Assembly: GCA_036841525.1 (NCBI GenBank)
Contig: DAITVZ010000070.1
Coordinates: 1-26,461 of the forward strand
Length of the DNA stretch: 26,461 bases
Direction: 5' to 3'
Origin: JAAYEA01 sp012689325
GTDB lineage: Bacteria; Chloroflexota; Anaerolineae; JAAYEA01
Numbering within the stretch: the stretch's first letter is position 1; each line of letters begins with the position of its first letter. The translations under genes were made by a program, and so were the position numbers. The notes under the pieces were generated by a model, which worked only from the letters and a program-made list of their open reading frames with translations, was not told the origin of the DNA and did no database searches. Of the stretch, positions 15,593 to 24,150 are shown piece by piece.

Positions 15593-17176
15593 TTATGTAT
15601 CACGCGAAGGCAGCGTATTCGTCGGGGCCGGCGTGTTCGTTGGAGCCAGCGTGTTGGTGGGCGGCGGCGGCGGCGTGTTGGTGGGCGGCGGTGGCGGCGG
15701 CGCCGACGTATTCGTCGGCGTGTTGGTGGGCGGAAGCGGCGTCGCCGTGGGCGGCCTGGGCGTGAAGGTGCGCGTGGGCGTGCCGGTCGGCGCGGCGGTG
15801 TTGGTCACCGTCGGCGTCGGTGTGATGGTCGGCGTGGCTGTGTCGGTGGGCGTGGGGGTGGGCGTGTCAGTAGGCGTGCCCGTGGGCGTGGGCGGGTACA
15901 ACGTCGCCAGCACCTTGATCTGGTTCAACTCGGCCTCCGACTGATCGCACCCCTCGGCGCCGAGCACCTGATTATAGTAGCCCAGGGCCGTCTCCAATTT
16001 GCCCTCGTCGTAGGCAGCGTTGCCCAGCTTGAGGCGGGCGATGCAGAGCAGGTTGACGGCGCGCCCCCCAGCATAGGCGGGTTGGGCCGCCACGAGCCCC
16101 TCCAGCGCGCTCAACACGTTCGTCCATTCCGAGGCGTGGAAAGCCTGCAGGGCGGCCAGGTAGGCGCGCGCCGCCGCGACCTCTTGCACAGGCCGCTGGT
16201 CATCGGGCCGCAGCCCGGCCGCCCGGTCGAACAACTGAATCGCCAACTCGACCTGGTCCACGGCGTTCCCCGCCAGCTCGACCAGCGAGCCGCCATAATT
16301 GAGATAGCTGGCGAACAGATAATTGCGCACTTCGTCGCGCTTGTACTCGCGGTCTTGTCCCTGCAACTGCTGGAACAACTCGGCTGCCCGGGCCCAGTTC
16401 TGGCCGGTGTAGGCCGCCTTGGCCTCTTGATAGAGGGTCGCTAGCTCCGCCTTGACCCGCAGCGAGGGGATCTCGTCCTTGGCTTCCTGGCACGATTGCC
16501 GCAGGTTCGGGTCCGAGATGTTGACCATGCGCCGGCAGATCTCGTCAAAGGCGACCAGCTCTTGCACGGCATCGGCCCACTGCTCCTCGGCCTTGAGCTG
16601 CTGCGCCGCGTCATAGTGGTGCTTGACGTCTCTCAACTCCCTGGCGCGGTCCAGCAGGGCGTTGGCCTCCACATCGTATTCGGTGGGGCTGAGCGCGACC
16701 AGGCGCTCCAGGGTCTCGACGGCCTGCTCATAGTTGCCCACGTTGAAATTGGCGCGGGCCAGGTTCCAGAGGCTGCTGGCCTCGTTCTGCTGGTTCATCT
16801 TCGGCACGGTGAGCGCCGCAACCAGCGCTGCCACGACCACCAAGGCCGCCAACAGCAGCCAGGGCCACTTCATGGCGTCCTTGCGGCTCGCTGGCGCGCT
16901 GACGCCCTCGCGGGCGGCGGAGGAGATGGGCGGCTCGTCGAGCTCGGGCTCTGCGGGTGTGGCGCGTTCCGGCTCCAGCGATTGCAGCCTGATGAACATC
17001 TCGACCTCGTCCAACAGGGCCGGGATGCCGCGTCGCCCAGGGTCGAGCTCGCGCAGGCGCAGAAAAGAGGCGCGAGCCTGCTGCCACTCGCGCCGCCGAT
17101 AGTGAGCCATGCCCTGCTCGTACAGCTCGTCGGCACTGGAATCGGAGGGAATTAGCTCTTCTGGCCTGTCGTTCAT
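15593..17176 (-). CDS. Single-pass membrane TPR protein with Thr/Pro-rich C-terminal tail
   Basis: The 527-residue protein has a TPR-like hairpin at residues 15-45 (ELYEQGMAHYRRREWQQA), an acidic linker, one membrane helix at about 104-124 preceded by RKDAMK, several TPR-like repeats outside (134-160, 186-210, 243-270, 335-425), and a tail from 428 rich in TPT, PPTNTP and poly-Pro. The positive residues before the helix suggest N-in, C-out, which puts TPR-like segments on both faces of the membrane. There is no signal peptide and no sorting motif at the end. The gene lies 9 bp after the giant surface protein and 24 bp before the BNR gene. A scaffold that links the surface proteins to the cytoplasm is a reasonable guess. 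Confidence 0.85.
   Translation of the reverse strand: MNDRPEELIPSDSSADELYEQGMAHYRRREWQQARASFLRLRELDPGRRGIPALLDEVEMFIRLQSLEPERATPAEPELDEPPISSAAREGVSAPASRKDAMKWPWLLLAALVVVAALVAALTVPKMNQQNEASSLWNLARANFNVGNYEQAVETLERLVALSPTEYDVEANALLDRARELRDVKHHYDAAQQLKAEEQWADAVQELVAFDEICRRMVNISDPNLRQSCQEAKDEIPSLRVKAELATLYQEAKAAYTGQNWARAAELFQQLQGQDREYKRDEVRNYLFASYLNYGGSLVELAGNAVDQVELAIQLFDRAAGLRPDDQRPVQEVAAARAYLAALQAFHASEWTNVLSALEGLVAAQPAYAGGRAVNLLCIARLKLGNAAYDEGKLETALGYYNQVLGAEGCDQSEAELNQIKVLATLYPPTPTGTPTDTPTPTPTDTATPTITPTPTVTNTAAPTGTPTRTFTPRPPTATPLPPTNTPTNTSAPPPPPPTNTPPPPPTNTLAPTNTPAPTNTLPSRDT
15596..15895. repeat. Thr/Pro-coding low-complexity repeat
   Basis: The last hundred codons of the TPR gene are low-complexity DNA encoding TPT/PTDT units, then PPTNT heptads and proline runs. 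The PPTNT(P/L) units match those of the neighbouring gene at 14099-14329, so the two tails may have exchanged sequence or expanded in parallel. Confidence 0.75.
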
Positions 17177-17185
17177 GCCTCGCTC

Positions 17186-20100
17186 TTAACGGTTGTTTAG
17201 TATGGACGGCAACCACGTCCGGGTTTCAAAGGCGCCCGAGACGCGGATGTCATCCACGTAAGCCCAGGTGTTATAAGCCTTGTCATTGCGGTTGTAGCAA
17301 GCAAACCGGATGCCGATGGTCTGCCCGGCATAGGCCGCCAGCGAATACTGCTTGAGCTTCCACCCGCTATCCGCGGGCGGCATGGTTTCCGAGAAGGGGC
17401 CCGTGTTGCCGTCGCGCAGGATCAGCTTTTCCCCCGTGCCCGTCAGGATGTAGGCATCGAACGAGTCGTAGAGGCGCTGATCGGAGGTATAGAGCACGTC
17501 ATACGAGATGACGCGATACCAGAACGACAGCGTCGGGTTGGCCAGATCCTCCAGCGCCGGGATCGTGATGGTCTGCGTGATGGCCCCATAGCCGACCGGC
17601 GTGATCGGGATGCGGTCAGGATCGAACCCCCGGCCAAGCTCGGGCAGGCCCAGCAGCGCCAGCGGCTTGACCGTCCCATTCCAGGATTCGGCGGGGACTT
17701 CGCGCGCCCGCAGCGGCCCGCCATACTGCCAGCTCGCCAGGTTGGGCGTCCTGAAGCTGCCGTTGACCACCGATTGCACATAGGTGCGCGTCTCGCCGAT
17801 CAGGCCGGAGCCAAAGGGGCCGCCCACGTTGCCCGCCACGTCTCGCGCCTGGCTCCGGAAATAATAGACATGTCCGGGCAGAGCGGCAAATAGCCCGCTC
17901 TTTTGCAGCGTGCCCGAGATCCACTGCGCCCAAGACCCCGACAGGCCATCCTTGACCTGCACGCCAAAAGCCGCCAATCCCGAGCCGGACAGCGCATCCA
18001 GGCCGTCCCACTTGACGCTGATATTGAGCTGTGGCGTCGGGGCGTCAGTCTCCTGGGGCAGCGCCGTGATCCAAGACCTGGGCGCCGTGGCATCGATCTT
18101 GACGCTGAACTCCAGCGTCGCCTCCTCATGCCCGGTCACATCCTTGGCATAGTAACGCACCGAGGTCAGCCCGCTGGACGAAAGCCAGAAGGGGCCGGTA
18201 TAGGTCTGCCAATCGCCCCAGGCTTGATCGGCGGGCCGCAGCCGGTAATAGATCGCGGCCACCCCGGAGCCCGCGTCCTCAGAGATGAGCCTGACCTTCA
18301 CCGGCGAGACCCACCACCCCTCGCGCCCAGGGATGCCCTCCGCCAGCTCGTGATGGCTGGTGGGCGGGGTGACGTCATAGTGGAAAGCCCCGACCAAGTG
18401 CTCGGCATTGGCCCAGCCGCTGTTGCCCGCGCCGTTCCGCACCCACAGGTACAGGTCCAGGGCCCCCTCGCTGGGCACCGATATCTCGCCCGAGCACGTG
18501 CCCAGGCAGCTATCCGAGCCCACGATGAAGGTGCCGTCCTCGTGGCGGGTCGGCTGGGTAAACGAGTAGTAAGCTCCCGCAATGCCGGAGAGGTCCGGCG
18601 GGTTTTCCCAGGTGATGGTGAAGCGGTTCTGCGAGGTCCAGGACGCCGGGGCCACCTGCACATTCTCCGGCGGCAGCGGGCCGCCCAGGTTGATGCGGAT
18701 GCGGCGGCTCTGCGTGGCCTCCACGTTGCCCGCGTTGTCCACCGCGCGGAAACAGACCGTGGTGGTGCCTTCTTCGGCCAGGACCAAGCGCGCGCTCTCT
18801 TGCCAGGGCGCAGTGCAGCCAATCGAGTAATAGGTGGCCTTGGCGCCGGAGACGCCATTCACGCCCGCCGGCACCGGATCGGTTGCCTGGAAGGTGAGCG
18901 TCACCGCAGAGGTATACCACAGCCCTTCCTGCACGCCCTCGATCAGCACCTCGGTGTGCGGTGGGGTGGCGTCGTACCAGAGCACGTTCGACCGATACCG
19001 CCGCGTGTCGAAATCGCGGTTGCCGGCCCGGTCCTTCAACCAGACCCAGATGCCAAAGCGCCCCTCGCCCGGCAGCTCCAGGCCCGTGCAATGGGTGATG
19101 ATCTTGGTATCCTGGCAGACGCCGCTATAGTCGTTATTGGACCCTGGCTCCTGGTCGCCATACTTGTAGAAAGCGCCCACCACGCCGGAGAGCTCGTTGG
19201 TTGGGTTGGCCCAGGTCAAGGTGAAATCGGCCTTGTTATACCACTGGGCCGAAGGCGACACCTGCGGCAGGCTGGCCATCGTCGGCGCGGTGGCGTCCAT
19301 GCCGAGCTGAAAACGATGCGCGGTCTCGACGTTCCCGGCCTTGTCCGTGGAATAGTACTCGACGCTATGCACGCCTTCGCCATAGATGTTAAAAGGCGTG
19401 CCCGTCCACAGCCGCCAGGTCGTCTCCTGGTCCACCCGATAGCGAGTCTCTTGCACGCCGGAACGGCTGTCGCTGGCCGCCAGCGTCACCGCCACCGGGG
19501 ACTTGGTGTACCAGCCATTCTCTCCAGCCGTCCCCTGCAGCGAGTGCGAGGTGGTCGGGGGCACCAGGTCGATGTTGATGGTGCCCTCGACATCGCGCAC
19601 GGCCTCGACATGGCCGGCATAGTCCACCGCATAATGCTGGGCCTCGAACTCGCCTTCCTGGATCAGCAAGAACGTGGCCCCCTCCGACCAAGCGGACCAG
19701 ACGCCGCCCACCGGGCGGTAGCGGTGCCAAATCTCCGCCACCCCCGAGGCCGCATCCGTGGCCGCAAGGCCCACTTCCGCCTGCGAAGTGCGCCAGCCCA
19801 AGAGGCCAACGGTGCTCGAGATATAGGATACCGCCGAGAGCGGCGGGTTCAGATCGATTCGGATGTTGGGCGTGATGGTGCGCGTGGTCTCGCGGTTCCC
19901 GGCGTTGTCCGCGGCAAAGTAGCGGATGTCATGAACGCCCTCGGTCTCCACGGCAAAGCTCGTCTCGGAGAGGCTGCGCCACGGCCCGGCATCGATGGTG
20001 TACGAGATGACGGACACCCGCGAAAGGCTATCCTGCGCAGTCAGATAGACCGTCATCGTATCCGTGTACCACCCGCTATGATCGGGAACGCGGTCCAGCG

Positions 20101-21793
20101 TGTGCTGGCTCTGCGGCGGGATGGTGTCTAGCCGGAAGGGGCTAAAGGGCCGGGCCCAGGTGCGATAGTCCTTGTTGCCCGCCTTGTCCTCCAGCCAGAC
20201 GTACACCTCATAGATGCCATCGCCGCCGACGTGAATATTGGTGATAGCCTTGAGGTTATCGCCCTGCACGCGGAGGGTATAGTCGGCGTTGCTCTGCGGC
20301 GCGGCCCCGACCTTGCAATAGGCCCCGCCGATGCCCGACGGATCGAAGGGGTTGATCTCCCAGCGCACCGTGAACGCGTCCTGATTCGCCCAGCCGGGCG
20401 GCTCGACGGAGAGGATGGAGGGCGAGGTGGGCGGCTCCGTGTCGATGTTGAACGGGCCGCGGTGCACCGTATCGCTCCAGTTGCCCATTTGGTCCGCGGT
20501 GCGCAGATGAAAGTAGTAGCTCTTGTTATGCGCCAGCGTCGGGCTGGTGGCCTGAGAGCCCGTGGTCCGAATGGTCGGGTCAGGGATGGTGCCCGCCTGC
20601 TCCGTCCAGGCGTAGGCATAGCCCGCCACGCCGCTGCCCGCGTCCGCCGCGCCCTCCCAACTGATGTCGATGGTCGTATCGTTGGACCAACTGCCCGGCA
20701 GGTGGCTCATGGTGAACGTGGTGGGGTTGGTGGGCGGCTGCCTATCCACCATAAAGGGCCCGAGATGCTTGGCGTCGCTGGTCCAGTTGTCGGCCTTGTC
20801 CACGGTGCGCAGGTGGAACCAGATGCTACTGCTATCGTCCATCGCCGGGCTGGCCGCGATCAGCGCCACCGTCTCGGTGATGGTATCGGGCAAAGTCGTC
20901 GGCAGGTTATCCCAAACCAGGGAATAGCCGCCGATGCCGCCAAGGCCGTCGGCGCCCGCGCTCCAGGATGCCTGGATCACGTTGGTGGCCGACCAGGCGC
21001 CCGCGGTATGCGACGGGCTGCTGAGCGTGGCGGGGTTGGTAGGAGGCACGGTGTCGATCCAGAAGGGGCCCACGTGCACCGCGCTGCCCGCCCAGTTTCC
21101 CGCATTATCCCGCGTGCGCAGGTGGAAATAGTGAGAATCTCCGTCACTGAGGGGCAGGCTCGTCGCCTGGGTGGCCGTCGTGTTGGGCGCATCCGGAGGC
21201 AGCGTCGCGGCAGAGGTGTCCCACACATAGCTGTAGCCAAAGACCCCGCTGGCCGCGTCCACCGCCCCGGACCACGCCATGTCGATGGTGGTATCGCGCG
21301 ACCACCGTTGCGCCGTGTGGCTCGTGCTGGCCGCGGTCGTCGGGTTCTGGGGAGCGGTTGCATCGACGAACACCGGATAGCTGGGGCTTTGCGCGTAGCT
21401 TTGGTCCGTTCGCTTCAGGCGGAACTGGACAAGGTTCTGGCTGGCCGAATCCGGGAAGGCGAGGTTGGTGACCATGATGCTCTTGGTGGTGGAAAGCGCG
21501 CCGGTCACCTGGAGGTTGGCCGAAAGCCAGGGGGCGATGCCGATGTTGCCCGTGGTGCTGTAGCGATACTCGGCCTCTTCCGTCAGCCCGAGGGGGTCTG
21601 TCACCTGAACCTGGCAGGTGACGACGTTGTAGCGCACCCAGGTCTCCGGCAAAAAGCCCGACCATTGGCTATCGGCGAGGGCGACGGACCCGAAGCACAG
21701 GAGCAGCCCAAGACACAGCGCGGCCAGCGCGAGGAATCGCCGCAGATGTCCGGTCCGCACAGGGGGGCCTTGCCGGCTATGATGCCTTTCCAT
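17186..21793 (-). CDS. Giant exported mosaic protein with Ig/FN3- and OmpL47-like repeats
   Basis: This 1535-residue protein has a signal peptide (basic N-terminus, hydrophobic core about 19-40, ending ALA-D). After a short N-terminal domain come three kinds of repeat: FN3-like units with PPTNP...WS..T.I...WSG and YYFHLRTxDxxGNW (about 146-247, 249-350, 352-451); units with SGIxGAYxKxG...VWLxDxAGN (452-556, 836-943, 1037-1142); and OmpL47-type units with GWYT...V.L.A.D..SGV...Y..D.AGN (557-650, 650-745, 745-835, 943-1035, 1143-1236). A last FN3-like unit (1237-1335) precedes a jelly-roll-like domain (1336-1520: SFWYRV, WAYVDDIRVSG) and the tail WLPSILNNR. Two units carry close Cys pairs that could form disulfides. 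ATG 21793 has AGGAGG seven bases upstream; a TTG at 21832 is unlikely. It lies 41 bp after the regulator gene. Adhesion or ligand binding at the surface is inferred; no enzyme domain is seen. Confidence 0.93.
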   Translation of the reverse strand: MERHHSRQGPPVRTGHLRRFLALAALCLGLLLCFGSVALADSQWSGFLPETWVRYNVVTCQVQVTDPLGLTEEAEYRYSTTGNIGIAPWLSANLQVTGALSTTKSIMVTNLAFPDSASQNLVQFRLKRTDQSYAQSPSYPVFVDATAPQNPTTAASTSHTAQRWSRDTTIDMAWSGAVDAASGVFGYSYVWDTSAATLPPDAPNTTATQATSLPLSDGDSHYFHLRTRDNAGNWAGSAVHVGPFWIDTVPPTNPATLSSPSHTAGAWSATNVIQASWSAGADGLGGIGGYSLVWDNLPTTLPDTITETVALIAASPAMDDSSSIWFHLRTVDKADNWTSDAKHLGPFMVDRQPPTNPTTFTMSHLPGSWSNDTTIDISWEGAADAGSGVAGYAYAWTEQAGTIPDPTIRTTGSQATSPTLAHNKSYYFHLRTADQMGNWSDTVHRGPFNIDTEPPTSPSILSVEPPGWANQDAFTVRWEINPFDPSGIGGAYCKVGAAPQSNADYTLRVQGDNLKAITNIHVGGDGIYEVYVWLEDKAGNKDYRTWARPFSPFRLDTIPPQSQHTLDRVPDHSGWYTDTMTVYLTAQDSLSRVSVISYTIDAGPWRSLSETSFAVETEGVHDIRYFAADNAGNRETTRTITPNIRIDLNPPLSAVSYISSTVGLLGWRTSQAEVGLAATDAASGVAEIWHRYRPVGGVWSAWSEGATFLLIQEGEFEAQHYAVDYAGHVEAVRDVEGTINIDLVPPTTSHSLQGTAGENGWYTKSPVAVTLAASDSRSGVQETRYRVDQETTWRLWTGTPFNIYGEGVHSVEYYSTDKAGNVETAHRFQLGMDATAPTMASLPQVSPSAQWYNKADFTLTWANPTNELSGVVGAFYKYGDQEPGSNNDYSGVCQDTKIITHCTGLELPGEGRFGIWVWLKDRAGNRDFDTRRYRSNVLWYDATPPHTEVLIEGVQEGLWYTSAVTLTFQATDPVPAGVNGVSGAKATYYSIGCTAPWQESARLVLAEEGTTTVCFRAVDNAGNVEATQSRRIRINLGGPLPPENVQVAPASWTSQNRFTITWENPPDLSGIAGAYYSFTQPTRHEDGTFIVGSDSCLGTCSGEISVPSEGALDLYLWVRNGAGNSGWANAEHLVGAFHYDVTPPTSHHELAEGIPGREGWWVSPVKVRLISEDAGSGVAAIYYRLRPADQAWGDWQTYTGPFWLSSSGLTSVRYYAKDVTGHEEATLEFSVKIDATAPRSWITALPQETDAPTPQLNISVKWDGLDALSGSGLAAFGVQVKDGLSGSWAQWISGTLQKSGLFAALPGHVYYFRSQARDVAGNVGGPFGSGLIGETRTYVQSVVNGSFRTPNLASWQYGGPLRAREVPAESWNGTVKPLALLGLPELGRGFDPDRIPITPVGYGAITQTITIPALEDLANPTLSFWYRVISYDVLYTSDQRLYDSFDAYILTGTGEKLILRDGNTGPFSETMPPADSGWKLKQYSLAAYAGQTIGIRFACYNRNDKAYNTWAYVDDIRVSGAFETRTWLPSILNNR

Positions 21794-21834
21794 GGACTCG
21801 CCTCCTAGAAGCCGCTCGGCGCGCCTCGCCAAGA

Positions 21835-22521
21835 TCAGTCTTCTTGGAATTTGTAGCCAGCCCCCCGCACGGTCAAGAGGTACTTGGGATTGGTGGGGTC
21901 TTGTTCCAGCTTGGTGCGCAAGCGCCGGATGTACACGGCCACCTGGTTGCTGTACCCCTCATAGTCGTATCCCCAGACGGTGCTGAGCAGCATATCGTGG
22001 CTCAGCACGCGGCCCACATTGCGCATGAGGCAATGCAAGAGCTTGAACTCGATGGGCGTCAGCTCGACTTCCCGGCCATCTTGGGTAACCACGCGGTTCC
22101 CGACCGGATCGAGCCGGAACGCGCCCACGGCCAGTCGCGCCTGGGCATTGTCGACCGGAAAGACCTCTGTGCGGCGGAGGACGGCCTTGACGCGGGCCAA
22201 CAGCTCTGAGGGCTCGAAGGGCTTGGCCAGATAATCGTCCGCGCCCATCTCCAAGCCCAATACCTTGTCCGAGGTCTCGCCTTTGGCCGACAGCATGATG
22301 ATCGGGATATCCAGGCGCTGCCGAATGCGCCGGGTCACCTCCAGGCCATCGATGTGCGGCATCATCACATCCAGGATGAGCAGATCGGGCGGCTCTTGCT
22401 CGATGATCTCCAGCGCAGCGCGACCGTTATCGGCGGTATTCACCGTATATCCTTCCTCCCGCAGGAGAAAGGCGATCATTTTGACGCTGGGCGGGTCGTC
22501 ATCTACCACCAAGACGCGCAT
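21835..22521 (-). CDS. OmpR/PhoB-family response regulator
   Basis: The 228-residue protein has a receiver domain (LVVDDDPP, acidic pocket Asp7-Asp9, phospho-acceptor Asp51 in LILDVMMP, Ser78, Lys100 in YLAKPF) and a C-terminal winged-helix DNA-binding domain (about 130-225; ELTPIEFKLLHCL, RVLSHDMLLSTVWGYDY, VAVYIRRLRTKLE, VRGAGYKF). All key residues are present. ATG 22521 has AAGGGAG five bases upstream; the open frame continues to 22770 but that part is leader DNA with a promoter inside it. It is the first gene of the run that ends with the histidine kinase, and probably controls this run or other surface genes. Confidence 0.96.
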   Translation of the reverse strand: MRVLVVDDDPPSVKMIAFLLREEGYTVNTADNGRAALEIIEQEPPDLLILDVMMPHIDGLEVTRRIRQRLDIPIIMLSAKGETSDKVLGLEMGADDYLAKPFEPSELLARVKAVLRRTEVFPVDNAQARLAVGAFRLDPVGNRVVTQDGREVELTPIEFKLLHCLMRNVGRVLSHDMLLSTVWGYDYEGYSNQVAVYIRRLRTKLEQDPTNPKYLLTVRGAGYKFQED

Positions 22522-22692
22522 AGCCACTCCCTTGCACATAGCCCGAGTCATCCCGGCGCCTAGCGGCCTCTTCCAAGCCTGCCCCGTCCGGCATAGAGGA
22601 ACAGCCTGGAGGACAAGCGAATAGAGAGCGTCCGGCTCGGAAGGCAGAAACAACAGAGCTCTTGACCACGGGGCAATAACACTCGACACCAG

Positions 22693-22721
22693 AGTATACC
22701 ACGCTTTGTTGGCAAAGGCAA
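22693..22721 (-). promoter_or_regulatory. Sigma-70-type promoter for the response-regulator operon
   Basis: On the minus strand TTGCCT (22716-22721) and TATACT (22693-22698) are separated by 17 bases, and a TG precedes the -10 box by one base (extended -10). Transcription would start near 22686, giving a leader of about 165 nt before the regulator ATG. Confidence 0.65.
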
Positions 22722-22756
22722 AGCAATTGGCCTTTTCGGGCTCGAAATCCGCGCGC

Positions 22757-22785
22757 TTGAACAAATCCACAGGACGGGGTATAAT
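22757..22785 (+). promoter_or_regulatory. Strong sigma-70-type promoter for the methyltransferase operon
   Basis: TTGAAC at 22757-22762 and a consensus TATAAT at 22780-22785 are separated by exactly 17 bases. Transcription would start near 22792, giving a leader of about 26 nt before ATG 22818. It is divergent from the regulator promoter, with 35 bases between the two -35 elements. Confidence 0.8.
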
Positions 22786-22817
22786 GGCGCCATCTTGTAT
22801 TGAGGAACGTCCTCCAT

Positions 22818-23510
22818 ATGGTTTGGGTATTAGCGGGCCTGGGGCTGGTACTGCTCCTGGCCTTGCTCTATTGGCAGATCATCATCGCCGAGGGAGCCTA
22901 CCTGGGCGCCCAAGTCGTGACGCTCCTGTACGACTGGGGCGCGGCCAGTTATGACCGGATCAAGAACGTCCACCCGGTGGATGAAGCGGTCTATCTGGCC
23001 CATCCCCTGTTGGCGCGGCTGAGCGACGTGCGCAGCCCGTGGATCCTGGACGTGGCAACTGGCACGGGGCGCTTGCCGCTGGCCGTGGTACAGCAGCTAG
23101 ATTTCAGCGGCCGCGTGGTGGGCTTGGACCTCTCCGCCAAGATGCTGAGGCAGGCGCGGCTCAAGCTGGCCCCTTTCCGGAACCGCGTGACCCTGATTCA
23201 GCAGGCGGCGGGCAATTTGCCCTTTCGCGATGACGCGTTCGACGCCGTCACCTCCCTGGAGGCGCTCGAGTTCGTGCCGGACCCGCCGCGGGCGGTGGCC
23301 GAGATGGTGCGCGTCCTCAAGCCGGGCGGGCTGCTGCTCATCACCAACCGCATCGGCTGGGAGGCGCGCCTGTTGCAGGGGCGCTATTGTGGGCGGGGGC
23401 ACATGGAAGAGGTCTTGGCCGCCCTGCCCGTCCGCGAAGTCCAAACGGAGCGGTGGCAGGTCTACTATGACCTCATCTGGGCCCGAAAAGAAGAGCGAGG
23501 CAAAGCATGA
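22818..23510 (+). CDS. Membrane-tethered class I SAM-dependent methyltransferase
   Basis: The 230-residue protein begins with one hydrophobic helix (about residues 4-23) and continues as a class I methyltransferase: motif I ILDVATGTGR (77-85), GLDLSAKML (102-110), then NLPFRDDAFDAV, LEALEFVPDP and RVLKPGGLLLITNR. This is the UbiE/Methyltransf_11 pattern; the small-molecule or lipid substrate is not identifiable. ATG 22818 is preceded by GAGGA at 22802-22806, and TTG 22800 is an in-frame alternative very close to the predicted transcript start. Its stop overlaps the phosphoesterase start by 4 bp, so they form a two-gene operon. Confidence 0.9.
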   Translation: MVWVLAGLGLVLLLALLYWQIIIAEGAYLGAQVVTLLYDWGAASYDRIKNVHPVDEAVYLAHPLLARLSDVRSPWILDVATGTGRLPLAVVQQLDFSGRVVGLDLSAKMLRQARLKLAPFRNRVTLIQQAAGNLPFRDDAFDAVTSLEALEFVPDPPRAVAEMVRVLKPGGLLLITNRIGWEARLLQGRYCGRGHMEEVLAALPVREVQTERWQVYYDLIWARKEERGKA

Positions 23511-24043
23511 AGATCGGGGTGATCGCGGATACGCACGTGCCCAAGGCCATGCCCGCCTTGCCAGGCCGCGTGCGCGAGGCCTTGCGCGGCGCGGACATCA
23601 TCTTGCACGTGGGCGATATCTGCAACCTGGCCACGCTGCAAGAGCTCGAAGAGCTCACCATCACCATGGCCGTCTCGGGGAACCGTGACGACGAGAGGGT
23701 GCGCAAATACGTGGAGCCCAGCCGCGTGGTCGAGTTCGCCAACCGACGCATCGGGATGATCCACGGCCACCGCGGGCTGTTGCCCGAGCTCGCGGACGCC
23801 GCCCGCGCCAAGCTGATGGGCCGGCCGCAGGATGAGGGGCTTTACCCCTACCTGCTGAGCCAATTCCCTGACGTGGATTGCATCCTCTTTGGACATACCC
23901 ATCGCCCCTACGCCAAGGTCCACCACGGCATCCTGCTCTTCAACCCGGGCTCGCCCGCGCCCAGGCGCAGCGCGCGCCCCAGCGTCGGCCTGCTCAACGT
24001 CTCGTCGAAAAGCATCTCGGGGCGCATCATCTACCTGAGCTGA
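23507..24043 (+). CDS. YfcE/MJ0936-family metallophosphoesterase
   Basis: This 178-residue protein has the full set of calcineurin-like metal motifs: DTH (Asp8, His10), GD (Asp37), GNRD (Asn59, Asp61), HGH (86-88) and GHTH (129-132), in a short scaffold typical of YfcE-type phosphodiesterases. Relatives often have GNCD or GNHD at the third motif; here it is GNRD. The family hydrolyses phosphodiester substrates with two metal ions; the natural substrate is generally unclear. The ATG overlaps the methyltransferase stop (ATGA). Confidence 0.93.
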   Translation: MKIGVIADTHVPKAMPALPGRVREALRGADIILHVGDICNLATLQELEELTITMAVSGNRDDERVRKYVEPSRVVEFANRRIGMIHGHRGLLPELADAARAKLMGRPQDEGLYPYLLSQFPDVDCILFGHTHRPYAKVHHGILLFNPGSPAPRRSARPSVGLLNVSSKSISGRIIYLS

Positions 24044-24096
24044 CCCCACCGTTGGCGCCTGCCCCCTGGCGCGGCCGCCCATATATGAACGTTCCT

Positions 24097-24115
24097 GCGC
24101 TTTGCGCCGGCTTTT
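24097..24115 (+). terminator. Possible weak terminator after the phosphoesterase gene
   Basis: GCGC-TTT-GCGC at 24097-24107 can form a short stem and is followed, after CGG, by CTTTTT (24111-24116). The stem is only four pairs, so this is a weak candidate. A second short stem (GCGCC/GGCGC) lies just upstream at about 24056-24073. Confidence 0.3.
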
Positions 24116-24150
24116 TGCTTCCCCCTTCATCGCCCAAACGAGCAAAATGT

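Noticed and set aside
17903..20131. Long plus-strand frames opposite the giant surface protein (also 20231-21808)
   Set aside because: They mirror the codon bias of the real repeat-rich gene, cover its repeats, and show no recognisable family.
22522..22770. N-terminal extension of the response regulator
   Set aside because: The receiver domain begins at ATG 22521 with a good ribosome site, and the upstream part contains the predicted promoter.
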